Below are positions 1 to 10,924 of a stretch of DNA of 64,000 bases, in pieces. The stretch is from Escarpia spicata. Lineage: Eukaryota > Annelida > Polychaeta > Sabellida > Siboglinidae. Under the pieces are notes generated by a model. That model saw only the letters and a list, made by a program, of their open reading frames with translations, did no database searches and was not told the origin of the DNA. Position 1 is the stretch's first letter; every line of letters starts with the position of its first letter. The DNA lies in assembly GCA_963995525.1 (NCBI GenBank), contig OZ023210.1:25457116-25521115 (forward strand), given 5' to 3'. The translations under genes and the position numbers were made by a program.

Positions 1-320
1 ACATACACACATACACACATACACACATACACACATACACACATACACACATACACACATACACACATACACACATACACATACACTCATACACTCATAC
101 ACACACACACATACACACACACAATACATACGTACGTACGTACGTACGTACATACATACATACGTTCATACATACACACGCACACACGCACACACGCACA
201 CACGCACACACGCACACACGCACACACGCACACACGCACACACGCACACACGCACACACGCACACACGCACACACGCACACACGCACACACGCACACACG
301 CACACACGCACACACACATT
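1..320. repeat. Compound microsatellite (ACACAT)n / (ACACACGC)n
   Basis: The window opens in an ACACAT hexamer tract. It passes through short ACGT/ACAT steps at about 122-175 and becomes a nearly perfect 8-bp ACACACGC array from about 180 to 315. Alternating purine-pyrimidine DNA of this type can adopt Z-form. The same 8-bp unit returns inside intron 4 of the neighbouring claudin-like gene (about 4685-4820). Open frames across it are compositional artefacts. Confidence 0.97.
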
Positions 321-365
321 GTGTGGTAAAACGACCTTGACACCTGCGTTAGTCCAACCAAGCGT

Positions 366-527
366 TCACAGTGACGAGGTCACGACCACAGTCAGCCGCG
401 TGGAACCGTTCTGAATGCTCACAGGTTGTTCATTCGGCAACCCGACTATTACCCAGGCGATACATATACACAACTACTAACGTCTGCGGAAGAAGGCATG
501 CATTGTACACAGTGAACATATGGCAAC
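366..527 (+). promoter_or_regulatory. Conserved 5' flank / probable 5' UTR of claudin-like gene A
   Basis: This stretch aligns with the sequence before gene B (about 18040-18205), for example CACGACCxCAGTCAGCCG and TTCATTCGGCxACCCGACTA. It therefore belonged to the ancestral duplicated unit. I cannot fix a transcription start or a TATA box. Conservation up to the ATG is what supports a 5' UTR or promoter-proximal role. Confidence 0.5.
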
Positions 528-768
528 ATGGCGGGCAGTCTGGTGGTTGCTTTCGCTAGCTTTTTCACCGTGTTGAGTGCAGTGATTGTCTTCACGTCGT
601 TCGCCACAGAGCACTGGATCGACATCGTCGTTAACCGGGAAGAAATCGCCAAGAAGGCGACAGCGGACAGCAACGATGTCGTAAAAGGTTTTCTCGCCTC
701 TGATCAACGCTACTTCACACGATACCGAGGCCTGTTTCGAACCTGTTTCCTGGGGAACGAGACCGTTT
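528..768 (+). CDS. Gene A exon 1: TM1 and start of first extracellular loop
   Basis: It encodes residues 1-80 plus one base and ends at the donor GTAAGTACGG. It is about three-quarters identical to gene B exon 1 at protein level. Most differences fall in TM1, while the loop around the EHW and RYRG motifs is nearly fixed. Confidence 0.92.
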
Positions 769-3700
769 GTAAGTACGGAAAGAAGGGCACGTACATATCC
801 ATTTAAACATCTGCATACAAGTGTAATGGTTTAGCATAAACTGTATCATCGATGTCTTAACATTTATACCGGCCATTAAACCGTTACTAGAAGAACGGGT
901 AAGAGTATAAACTATAAACACAGTTGTATGCATAAACACGATGTAGACACGACGAGTGTACCACCATTAGGAGGAAGTTAACATTGCAATAACCAGTGCA
1001 ATCTATGCTTCGAGATCATAACTTAGAATACACTATAATAAAGCTTCCGGGTTCATGAGTGTCGTGGCACCTCAAGCGCTAGTAGCTGACTAGCTGCGGA
1101 AACACTGTTGTATGACTGATTTGTTGAATTTATATGTTTACCACTTCCACATAGATTTACCCATTCAAAATCTTTCGGGTTGATCACAATTCTTTTGTGG
1201 CTGCGTCTCAAAACTTACAGTTTTGTTTAACGTCCAATATTTATTAGTAGGTGCTTGGCATTGTACAAGACACAGGTTGTGCTCCAGTGCACCAGCTAGA
1301 TGACATACGTCACGCATATTTCATGCTGGAAATTAACACAGTAGCTATGTAGTTTCCAACTCAAATTAACTAATTGTTGTTCTTTAGTTGGTGATTCGGT
1401 CTGCTAAAACAACACGGTACACATTTTAGTAAAGTCCACATTTTGTCCGCATAGTAGTGTTTCAAGTGCATTCATTTGCTCTTGTTTTCAGTGTCAGATC
1501 CATGTTGCTCAATTTTTAAGGTACTGCAAAAGAGCACTAATAATGTTCAGACAAAAGTGTGAGTCCATAGACCGCGGAACAATACAACTGGATGCAATCA
1601 CATTACGGAGGGAAACCTCTTCTCTTGCTGGGGAGCTCCTACGTACATTTAGCGCTAAGGATACAACAAAAATCACTTTGGATGTTCCGATAGTTGCGAG
1701 AACCAAATTGATTTGTTTTGTCACATTGACCGAACACTTCTGTTTCTACGTCTTCTGCCATTCCGTCAATTTGTTCTACAATCATTGCTACTCTTCCGTA
1801 CTTCTTTCAGTCTATCCAATAAGCCCACATATGTCCTATCTCTAGGTTGCTTTCCTTGTTATTTTTCTTCTCCTGCCAGCATGAAACGTCTTCAATTCTC
1901 ATTTTCCTCAAAATGTGTCCACCATGAGCACCATTCTGTTGCTTCTTCCGTCTGTACAGATCATTAGTAAAGTAATCAAACCATTCAATGCACATTATCC
2001 ACATTCAATAATTAGATTACCTTTGTTGATAATTAGGTTACCATTGATTCATTAAATGGGACGACTACAATAATGTTGTTCTTGTTTCTTTTGCAGTTCT
2101 CGACGATAAACAGTACGACGACGATCGCACAGACGACAGTTGTCTCGTTGAGCGGGGCTACGAACTGACTCGACGTACAAAGACCTCGGCATACGGCAAA
2201 GACTACACGACCAGAATCCGTAAGAGTGTTTGTTTTACTTAAAGTGACTACTTGGTTTGATTAGACAGCTCGTCATTGTTGAATCCGGGGAGTCTACATT
2301 TTCACATGCGCATTCCCGCAAAAGCGCACACACCTACGCACGCACGCACACACCAACATGCGCAAACGCACAAACACGCACACGCACGTACATACGCACG
2401 CACACGCACACGCACACGCACGCGCACACCCACACACACACACACATACACACACACACACATGCACACACGATTTATCAAGTTATGTCAGTAGTGAAAT
2501 TACCGTACCTATTTGCTTGCAGATTTGATGCGCTGCCATTTCGCATTCTTCGCGGTGTCCATGTTGCTGTGTGTCGTGTCGGCGATAATAGGTGGCATCG
2601 GCTGCTTCAAAGAATCCAAATTGGTTCTCCACATCACGACGCTGTTCATGTTTGTATCCAGTAGGTGTCGCCATCTGCGTTAAAGTAACGGATTAAATGT
2701 GTTCGCAATGTAGACGGGTATGCACAGTTAGGAAGAATAGCACCACCCTGTTTTTGATTGTTTAGTACAAAAGTAACGTACTAATTCATAACTGTCTTAC
2801 TAATCCCATTTGACTACAGTAGGACAAGACAGTAATAAAGCTACTCCTCCATCCCCTTTTCTCTGGGAAAATAACAAAGTTAAGAGGTTCAAATCGTTCA
2901 TCCAAAATGAAGTGCAACAAAATGTTCTCGTTGATTAGTATTAACAACCATTATACAAAGACATGTTCCAACATACTCCTGTTCACGTGATCGTGACCAC
3001 CAACAGATAATGGCTATTTATTAATGGCAAATGTGATCATGCTTCAGGTTTGTGTGCGTGCGTGCGTGCGTACGTACGTGCGTGCGTGCGTGCGTGCATG
3101 TAAACGCGACATTGTGAACACTGGCAGATTTGTGTTGTCGGATAATCAACATTTACTCAAACATATTAAACGTCGCTTTTGTCGAGTCGCCGCAACGGAT
3201 GACCGTCGCTACAGGTCTGGCGCGTGTCGCTTCTATACTATCTTCAGTTGGTGTAACTAGGGGTAAGGCTGGGTAAGCTTTCACTATCATTGGTAATGGA
3301 CACGCCGCGAACACTGTTTACACCAGTGCATTATATTGCATTGATACATCTGGGCATCGAACTAACACCAAAGAGGGTTTGAGAGAAAGAGGAACCAGTC
3401 AGGCAGCGCCACCACGCGGCTAACTAGGAGACATACATGTATGTAGGGAATATAACAATTATTCGTACCCTTCAGCATCCTTTGGGAATATGAAAATGGC
3501 ATTCTCCAAACACTTATTTCCTGAATTAAAGCGACTCGGACCGCCTGGATATGCGGTGCTGTCGGGTTTTTGCGCCGTCATCGTCTATCTCTCCTATATC
3601 GCCGACTGGTGACGGTGTCACGTGCAGACTTGACTAACAGTGGAATGATGCCTCTTTCTGTCCTACCATATTTGCTACTACTCCCCGAGTATCGTCGGGT

Positions 3701-5157
3701 CATCCCCCTATTAATAAAATAATCGGTAACTAATTCAATATTATGTTGGTCTAATATAGCATTTTTGAGACGGTAATTACATATACGGTGAACATAAATG
3801 TAAGTGTATGTTGTTTAGTCTAATAGATACAACCTACAGTTGCAGGTACCAAGGTATATTAAACATCAATTTATATGCAATTGATTACTCATCATCACTT
3901 GTATTTTGTAGTCTTCTTCGCTGCCAGTGGGATTGGTTTTTTCCACGGCAACGAATACTTGGTGAACAATAAACTCACCAACGTCGATGAATTCCCAGCC
4001 ACATACGCCGACCAATCGAAGCACTCGGTAATTACAAGTGAACGCGTTACGTTTTGTTGATTAAAATATATTTTTGAGAAAACCATTACGAAGTAGCAAT
4101 GTCATTATCTATCGAAAATATCGGTGTTTGCTCTGTCAGGGTTCCTCGTAGCAGCGCAGTGGCACTTGTGTGTGGACGACTCGTTGTCTATCAACAAAGT
4201 CGAGTTCTTAGATAATGCCTCTAAATGGGAACTATATTTCATACACCAATAGCAAGATTATCGAACGAACGACCCTCGACAATCTGAAATTGAGAAACAC
4301 GGAGGTAACGGTTTAAAAATCGTTCAAAGCACATAAACACTTATTTACAACGGAGCTACCAGGGAATGACCGACAAAACTACAAGATATTTATGGCAGCC
4401 ATTAACCGTAACATTTCTTTCGAATATAGATGCAGCACACAGAAAGTTTTGTTTATAAAGTGGTGTTACATGACTGTGTATGAAAAAGTAGCGCAAAGGA
4501 TTAATTGTTGATGAGAGCACTACAAAAGATGTGCATTAGTAATGTGTCCCCCTTCCTCTTTCACCGGGAGATGTACCAACTCCTTGGAGAAACCACGCGG
4601 CGAATATATCCGCTCGCACACATACACAGACGCGCGCGCGTGCGCGCACACACACACACACACGCACATACATTAACGCACGCACACACGCACGCGCACA
4701 CACGCACACACGCACACACGCACACACGCACACACGCACACACGCACACACGCACACACGCACACACGCACACACGCACACACGCACACACGCACACACG
4801 CACACACGCACACACGCACATGCACGCACATACATAGCCGCACACACACGCATATATACAGTGTATATGTACATATATATGTACGTATATATGTGCGCTA
4901 GCTCGATTAAGTTAGAGATTACTTGTTGAAATCGTTACTGCATTGATGTCGTGTTGTAGCTTCTGAAAGATAACTCTACCACTGCCTACGGCTACTCATA
5001 CATATTAGCCTGGCTCGCTGTGCCCATTGCTGCCATTGCTGCCATTGCTGCCTTTCTCTACCTGAGGGCAGCCTATGTCACACCCGGCTCGTCTAGTGCC
5101 TCCAAGCGACAGCGAATTGACCGCGAAGATTCGTTCATGTCATCCAACAGTTTGTAA
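528..5157 (+). CDS. Claudin-superfamily four-pass membrane protein, paralogue A (5 exons, 271 aa)
   Basis: Join 528-768, 2097-2219, 2523-2660, 3912-4027, 4960-5157. All junctions are GT-AG and the intron phases 1,1,1,0 keep the frame open. Visible topology: TM1 at residues about 7-27; a large first extracellular loop with the EHW and [10 protein letters not shown] motifs, an N77-E-T glycosylation sequon and a second Cys; TM2 about 125-150 (RCHFAFFAV); TM3 about 157-181; a short second loop with an N211-S-T sequon; TM4 about 216-246; and a short cytoplasmic tail ending SNSL. The W-GL(W/F)-C-C pattern and four helices place it in the PMP22/claudin/CACNG superfamily. The RYRGLxRTCF loop most resembles the TMEM178 and calcium-channel-gamma branches, but exact orthology is not decided. 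Such proteins act in cell contacts or as channel auxiliary subunits. The start is ATG in AACATGG. Relative to gene B the C-terminal tail is cut short by a TAA. Confidence 0.9.
769..2096 (+). other. Intron 1 of gene A
   Basis: It is a phase-1 intron of 1,328 bp that is AT-rich with no recognisable gene or transposon. The last 40 bases before the TTTTGCAG acceptor resemble gene B's intron (both have a CTACAATAATGT block), so the duplication includes intronic sequence. Confidence 0.8.
2097..2219 (+). CDS. Gene A exon 2: first extracellular loop
   Basis: It encodes residues 81-121. It contains the Asp-rich QYDDDRTDD stretch, the second loop cysteine (SCLVERG) and a basic RRTKTS segment. Only two residues differ from gene B exon 2, which makes it the most conserved exon of the pair. 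Acceptor TTTTGCAG, donor GTAAGAG. Confidence 0.92.
2325..2475. repeat. CA/CG-rich microsatellite in gene A intron 2
   Basis: It is a degenerate ACGC/ACAC tract lying within the 303-bp intron (2220-2522). It overlaps a 135-codon open frame that is purely His/Thr/Arg repeat and is not a gene. Confidence 0.95.
2523..2660 (+). CDS. Gene A exon 3: TM2 and start of TM3
   Basis: The 138 bp encode RCHFAFFAV..., a hydrophobic helix with GGIGC at its end, and then the beginning of TM3. Acceptor GCTTGCAG and donor GTAGGT match those of gene B. It carries one split codon that reads Ile in A and Ala in B. Confidence 0.92.
2661..3911 (+). other. Intron 3 of gene A, with a short (GTGC)n tract at about 3051-3098
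   Basis: It is a 1,251-bp phase-1 intron. Apart from the GTGC/GTAC tetranucleotide run it shows no gene. Two purine/pyrimidine-neutral segments at 3400-3640 are unique within the window. Confidence 0.75.
3912..4027 (+). CDS. Gene A exon 4: TM3 end and second extracellular loop
   Basis: It encodes [16 protein letters not shown], which completes TM3, followed by an [16 protein letters not shown] loop nearly identical to that of gene B. It ends in phase 0 at GTAATT. Confidence 0.92.
4615..4900. repeat. (ACACACGC)n microsatellite in gene A intron 4
   Basis: A long, almost perfect 8-bp array (about 4685-4820) is bounded by CG and TATATAC dinucleotide steps. It sits 60-300 bp before exon 5. Gene B has a (TA)n tract in the corresponding intron, so the intron tolerates expansion but the motif is not conserved. 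Confidence 0.96.
4960..5157 (+). CDS. Gene A exon 5: TM4 and truncated tail
   Basis: It starts LLKDNSTT, followed by TM4 with a threefold Ile-Ala-Ala run caused by a 9-bp ATTGCTGCC tandem repeat. A basic KRQRIDRED segment follows and then SNSL and TAA at 5155-5157. Its basic segment aligns with KRHRAERGG of gene B, after which B continues for about 60 more residues. Confidence 0.9.
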   Translation, partial: LLKDNSTTAYGYSYILAWLAVPIAAIAAIAAFLYLRAAYVTPGSSSASKRQRIDREDSFMSSNSL

Positions 5158-5586
5158 TGCTCTGTGCCCATGGTGGGTATGAACACGACGTCAATTGTGG
5201 CTGCAGACACCCAGGATACCCAGGTCCTAGTGGCGATCCCCGAAGACGACCATGAAGTATTGGTGTCGTGTGGTGGAAAAACAAGTGCCGTCTGCCGGAA
5301 GCAGGACTATGATGTACCGGAAGTAGTGACACCGTCCGCCGGAATTACAAGTGTCGTCTCACAGATGTACGAGTGTTGCCTTCCGGTCCAACGAATGTCG
5401 TTAGCAGTGGTAAACCACACAGCTGGAACAATGTCCTCAAGTTTAAATGGTATAAATGTTCTGCTAAATGAGACTGGACCACGAGCTGACGCGGGAATTG
5501 CAGATGTCGAATTAAACGTCATATACTTGGTACGAGAACTAATGGGCGCAGTGTTTGGGCAATCGTGCGCAGCCAACGCCAGAAGT
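5158..5586 (+). other. 3' region of gene A: remnant of the longer C-terminal tail
   Basis: After the TAA, the same frame stays open to 5604. Its DNA still aligns in patches with gene B's tail and 3' UTR, for example the CCAGGATACCCAG block and repeated GTCTGCCGGAAG. I read this as formerly coding tail that became 3' UTR. Stop-codon readthrough is a less likely alternative. Confidence 0.5.
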
Positions 5587-6228
5587 ATATGTGCCATTCA
5601 TTAAACGTAAGCGTTTGTAGACTATATACCATTTTATGAAAGTTGTTTTTGTTATTCTTCTTCTTCATCTTTTCGACCATAACAGCTCGTGTGTATGATT
5701 TCATGAACATAACTTATTCTATTCACCACAGGGTGAAAATGTCCGTCCTTCTTTCACGTGTGGTCAAGTGGAGACCATAGAGCGTGTGTGGACATTGTTG
5801 TTGATCGTGAAACTGCCGAGATACGTTAGCTGAATACCTTGTGGGTTTATTGCGCCAGATAACGAAGCTCGTTCACACATCCAGAATCCACTGCTGACTT
5901 GTACCTAATCAATCTATAGAAACGGAAATGACGTGATATTGTTTTCTTCAATGCATGTCGATATATGAAACGTAATGTTCGATATCATTAATAATACTAA
6001 TAATTAGTATAATCAGTCGATGTTGTACAGCAGGCTGCTTAGAATGAGTAAATATGTGGGATCACTCGTGATATGGCACGGGCCTTACCGACGTGTGTCA
6101 ACATGTATATACAAGACACAGGTATTAAGAAGGTATATTACCATCACAAAATAACAGTGAGGTTTTTCCCTGGCCGTAGTCGTGGCGTTGATGAGAAAAT
6201 ATGCTTTGTGGGGTCGTTATTTTTGACT
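5587..6228 (+). repeat. Dispersed 640-bp repeat, copy 1
   Basis: It runs from TATGTGCCATTCATTAAACG to CGTTATTTTT and matches 15235-15876 over its whole length with scattered mismatches. No coding potential, terminal inverted repeat or poly-A tail is visible. It contains ATTAAA at 5600-5605, which could serve gene A as a polyadenylation signal. The family is not recognised. Confidence 0.85.
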
Positions 6229-6525
6229 TACTTGACTTAACCCTTTTCACTCCCTGGTGGAGCATAGGCCATCAACAACTCTTTTCCACCGGACACGGTT
6301 TTGGGCAGTCATTTCCAGTTTTTGTCTCCAATTCCATCCTGCTTTTGACATGTCTGCTTCTACCTCCCTGCGCCAGGTGTTTCTTGGCCTTCCCCTTTTC
6401 CTTCTCCCCTGCAGGCTCCATGTTAGTGCCTGTCTTGTGATGTGAGTTGCAGGTTTCCTGAGCGTGTGTTATATCCAGCTCCACTTCCTCCTTTTGATTT
6501 GATGTTCGACTGGTTCTTGATTGGT
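6229..6525. other. Gene-free stretch before the SINE
   Basis: It is CT-rich single-copy-looking sequence. No ORF of recognisable family, repeat boundary or splice-site pair was seen. Confidence 0.6.
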
Positions 6526-6840
6526 TCTTCTTCCGGACTCTCGACTGAGAGAACCCGGGTTCGAATCCTTTATGTTGGTGTCGAACCTTGGGCAAGTTCG
6601 TTTACTCTACATTGCTTCAGTTCACTCAGCTGTATGAATGAGTGCTTTGCTATGGACAGTGGTAGACAGTTGTGTACGAATATTCTTCGCGCATTAATTG
6701 CAGCGTGATTGAATGCTTCCAAGAGAAATCGAGATTGTGTTCGATTGAACAGGTTTGCCAGGGAGTAAAGTGTAAAGCGCTTTGAGCAGTCCCGGGGACT
6801 GGATACTGCGCTACATAAGAACTTACCTTTACTTTACTTT
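6526..6840 (+). mobile_element. tRNA-derived SINE, + copy
   Basis: A GGTTCGAATCC B-box is seen at about 6559-6569. It is followed by a conserved central domain (CTTGGGCAAGTxxxTTACTCxxCATTGCTTCAGTTCACTCAGCTGT) and a tail with AAAGCGCTTTGAGCA...GCGCTACATAAGAA, typical of CR1/L2-mobilised SINE tails. The A-box is not clear, so the tRNA head is degraded or truncated. It pairs with an inverted copy at 7262-7515. Confidence 0.8.
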
Positions 6841-7261
6841 CTTTCCCATAGTGCTTCGTTACTGATTGTTTCTGGCCACCATTTCCTCAGAATTCTCCTT
6901 AGACATTTGTTTATGAAACTCTGGAGCTTGTGTAGCATGGATGAAAAGGGAAACAAAAACGAGAAACGGAATTGATCCCAGTCTCACCCAGACTTCTTGA
7001 ATAAGGAGAAGAACAATGTCGTTTCAGAACTCGTTTGAAGAGCATCTTTGCCGAAAGGTGTGCAGTCAGTTGGGCCAAAGTCATCCAAGATCTAGTCAAT
7101 ATATTCGACTTTGCACCGGAAGTACAGCGCCATGTAATGTTATCATAGTATAGTATAATTGAAGAAAAAAAATTGTTTCTCGATAAGCCATCCTGGTAAA
7201 CTTGAATTCTAAGGATTTGCTTTGGATGGCAAACTTGTTAAATCGTTGAGGTATAAAAAGG

Positions 7262-7515
7262 AAAGTAAATGTATGTTCGTATAGCGCAATATCCTGTCCA
7301 TTTGAGTGCTCAAAGCGCTTTACACTTTACTATATGGCATACCTGTTCAATCGAACACCACATCGACTTCTCTTGGGAGCATTCAGCCAAAGGATTTGAA
7401 TTAATCCGCGAATACTTGCACACAAATACACTGTATATAGTTACTCATGCATACAACTGAGTGAACTGGAGCAACGTAGATTGAATTAACTTGTCTAGGT
7501 TCGAAACGGCAGCAC
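7262..7515 (-). mobile_element. tRNA-derived SINE, inverted copy
   Basis: The reverse complement aligns with 6580-6835. It contains the CAGTTCACTCAGTTGTATG core, the GTTCGATTGAACAGG block, and the AAAGCGCTTTGAGCA and GCGCTATACGAAC tail. The head retains only GTTTCGAACCTAGACAAG. The two copies lie about 430 bp apart in opposite orientation. Confidence 0.8.
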
Positions 7516-7594
7516 GGGATTGGAATCAAATTAGCGGCGTATCAACGATTTGGCCAACAGGGGATGCATCCAACATCCACCTTCAAACTCATCA

Positions 7595-7785
7595 AAATCC
7601 TCCAAATGCATCGTCTCTAGATACTCACCCAAAACCTCCAACTGCATCCCTTACCTCCTTGAAGCTCACCAAAACCTCCAACTGCATCACTTACCTCCTT
7701 GAAGCTCACCAAAACCTCCAACTGCATCACTTACCTCCTTGAAGCTCACCAAAATGTCCAGTTGCAACCCCTCTTAAGGCTACAA
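7595..7785 (-). repeat. Degenerate ~50-bp minisatellite (AGCTTCAAGGAGG type), inverted relative to 9845-10215
   Basis: The unit around CTTACCTCCTTGAAGCTCACCAAAACCTCCAACTGCATCA is repeated about four times. Its reverse complement resembles the units at 9845-10215 (GTTTTGGCGAGCTTCAAGTGGAGG). Confidence 0.75.
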
Positions 7786-7837
7786 AAATCTTCAACTGCT
7801 TCCACCCCTTTGTGGCCAAAACGGAAGGATTGCACTC

Positions 7838-7899
<62 letters not shown>
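7838..7899. repeat. (AC)n microsatellite
   Basis: It is an uninterrupted AC dinucleotide run of about 60 bp. Confidence 0.98.
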
Positions 7900-7900
<1 letters not shown>

Positions 7901-8355
7901 TGGATTCGAACAAATCATCCAACTAAATACCCCATAAGGAATATAATTAACATATGCTGGCCCCAAAACATCTCCAACACCAATCAGACTCCATCTGCAA
8001 GAACCTGCACGCCAGAAGGAAATAGAAAAAGAGGCAGTCAAAAACAACTTGGCGACGAACAATAGAAGAAGAAACGAAGACTGCTGGGGTGATCTGGGGC
8101 ACAGCAGCAAGGAGAGCACAAACAGGGGGGTATGGCAAGATTACGAGACGAAGAGGATAAGTAAGAGTAAAATAGCATTGATGTTCGTTCAAACAAAACG
8201 GGGCGTGTGCCTCCATTCCACCCGGATCGCCGCCTGGTCTTACACGTCTTGACGCGACTCTCGGGGACGATTATTTAAACATGTTTGATAATCTGCGCCG
8301 CAATGTAACTGCAAGAAATAATAATAAAATTCTTAATTCAGACAATCACGCATCA
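7900..8355. other. Gene-free stretch
   Basis: No recognisable protein, repeat boundary or RNA gene is seen. The short open frames on both strands have no family resemblance that I can name. Confidence 0.6.
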
Positions 8356-8357
8356 TA

Positions 8358-8483
8358 AAATTATATATATATATATATATAGTATATGTATATGCATACA
8401 CGTACATACTTACTTTGTACGTACATACATATATACATACATACATACATACATACATACACACATACACACACAAACACACA

Positions 8484-8559
<76 letters not shown>

Positions 8560-8585
8560 TACATACATGCATACATATATGCATG

Positions 8586-8630
<45 letters not shown>

Positions 8631-8660
8631 CATAAACATAATATATATATATATAATATT
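8358..8660. repeat. Compound microsatellite (TA)n-(CATA)n-(AC)n-(TA)n
   Basis: There are successive TA, ATAC, AC (about 8482-8555), ATAC and TA blocks. Four overlapping open frames here are low-complexity artefacts. Confidence 0.97.
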
Positions 8661-9844
8661 ATGCAATACTGAAATATACTGATTATGCCATTTCGACGTA
8701 CCATACATGTCACTAACTGCAATATTCTGTAACAGGATTAAGCGTCTTGTCAATCCTGGGCATTTAACGTTGCATTGCCTTTCTGATAACACACCTACAC
8801 GAGTTGCCTTTAAGTTGCATTGAGTATTTGTATTTTCGTCCATGTCGCAAATTCCAATACAGCTGTATTCCCTTAAAAGTTGTCAGCGACTTGTCTGATA
8901 ATACATTTGCATGAGCTGACATGAAGTTGCGTTGTGTCTTTGTAAGTTTGTTTCGTTCTCACGACCCCGCTTGGGTTGTAGCATTAATTAGTGTGCGTCT
9001 ACAATCGCACAGTCGGCTACATAACTTGTTAATTAACATCCGCCGGTTGTGGTTCATACTACTTTGTATGCAACAGTAAACAATTTGATTTAACTAAAAA
9101 TGTGTTGTTTTTGTTCCGCACATCGCCAAGCTAGTCTTTCTATGCCGGCCCGAATGAACGTTGTCTCCGGTGGTTAATTAATTTACATCCCCAGTGAATG
9201 AGACATTGACGTGGTCTACTGGGCCCACACATGTCCCGCGGTGACAGGTGGATGTTTACAACAGCAACACACAGTGCCTGGTCCGGGTCTCAATCCATAA
9301 CTCAGACGCGTAATCCGGATGTGTTGAACATTACGCTATACAGTGCCGCTCTTCTTACAGGAAACAAAATTATTTCTCGCACACTCTTCATATGCGGATC
9401 GGGGGAGCCTGGTGGCACTTGCCCCCCAGATCTTTGAAATTTGGCCGCGCTATGCCACGCTAGAGTGGCGTGCCCCCTAGACCTTTCGAATGTGCCTTCG
9501 TTACTTTTTTTTTCCATGGCGTGTGCGGAGAAACAAACGAAGATGGCGCACACGCCATGCTAAAACTATTTAGCTTTAAATATGACATGCTGGTATTGTT
9601 TTGAATAAAGAAGGAATTAATACATCGCGCTGCCGTTTTATTGTTGTGGTGTAATGTGAATTCGACAACACTACATTAGTGTTACACAAATATTCGATAA
9701 AACAACAGATTATAGCATCGTCTTGGTTGCATTGTCTTGGTGTTACATTTATTCCGTTGCATAGGCGTCGGAACGGGGTGGTGGCTTGGAGCTAAACCCT
9801 CCAATAATTCAGGTGTGGTTAGACATAGGATTACCGTCCCAATA
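8661..9844. other. Gene-free stretch with repeat-like segment at 9395-9500
   Basis: The segment around GGGGGAGCCTGGTGGCACTTGCC and GTGGCGTGCCCCCTAG looks like an interspersed repeat, as does ATAGGCGTCGGAAC at about 9760. Neither has a second copy in this window, so the assignment is tentative. Confidence 0.4.
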
Positions 9845-10215
9845 TTTAGGGAAGGTGGGTGGATCTTGGGTGCAATTCGAAGTTTTTGGTAAGCGTTGAG
9901 AGTAGCGGGTGCAAATGGTGTATTTTTAGAGCTTCAAAGTGGGTGTTTTGTCGATCCTCAAGGGGAAGGGGTGCAAATGAAGGTTCCGGGAGAGCCTCGA
10001 GGTGGGTGTTTTGGCGAGCTTCAAGTGGAGGTGCAAATCAATGTTTTGTGGGAGCCTCGACGTGTGTTTATTTAGCGAGCTTCGAGTGGAGATGCAAATC
10101 GATGTTTTAGAGAGCTGCGAGGTGGGTTGTTGGCGAGCCTCGGGGGATGGGTGCAAAGCAAGGGAGAGTCTCAACGTGGGGTTGGGATGTATATTTAGGT
10201 TTTTGGAGAGCCTCA
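9845..10215 (+). repeat. Degenerate minisatellite (GAGCTTCAAGTGGAGG type)
   Basis: There are about six divergent units of 50-65 bp built from GTGCAAATC, GTTTTGG(C/T)GAGC and CTC(G/A)A(G/C)GTGGGTG blocks. It is inverted relative to the array at 7595-7785, which lies about 2.1 kb away. Confidence 0.75.
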
Positions 10216-10924
10216 GTCCCCCGTTATTCACCACTTTCCAACACCAGTGTGTTGAGCCTGTTTGCCAAGCAACGATGTGGAATGACTAGTACTCATTATA
10301 AAACTTGCCCGAGGTCAGCATTGGAGTTATTGTAAAACTACATAACGCACAATTTAAGTAAATAGTTAACAAGACTATTTGTTTGAATACAGGAATATTC
10401 TAGGCAAGTTGACAAACAATTTAATATTCTACCTTAACGGCTTCACAATAATTAAATAATCAGGGGTCGTGTGTGTTGTCGAATTCATATTATACCACAA
10501 CATTAAGACGACATCATGGGCACGGAAGCAGTGGTATATTAGGCATTGGGTCATGAACATTTGGAAATGTGTTCTTAAATTGTTCCTCTACAACATGTTG
10601 CATCACTACAGTTTAGCATTAAGAACTATTGGGTGATTAAACTTAGCCATAGTATAATCCGTTTTCCAGATCGTATCTGTAGGGTTTAGTGCATATATTA
10701 TTTGGAACGAGTCAAACAATTGGGAGAAATAGTTAATGCGTAAGCTATAATTAATTAGGGTACAGGTTATAATTATAATTAGATACGGTTAGAGTTGGTA
10801 ATAACTGAGATTAGGGCTAGGTAGTGTTAGTTCTGGTTAGGTTTAGGAATAATTAGGGTTAGGTTTCCAACGAATACACATTCAATACCCCTCTAGTTGC
10901 TTACTTAGTTAGCTCCCGCGTCTA
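10216..10924. other. AT-rich gene-free stretch with degenerate TTAGGG-like motifs (10775-10870)
   Basis: Irregular GGTTAG/TTAGGG motifs occur between 10775 and 10870 but do not form a perfect array. Nothing coding was seen. Confidence 0.55.

Noticed and set aside
10775..10870. Telomere-like GGTTAG/TTAGGG motifs
   Set aside because: They are irregular and without a tandem register, unlike the perfect array at 43772. Not enough to call an interstitial telomere.
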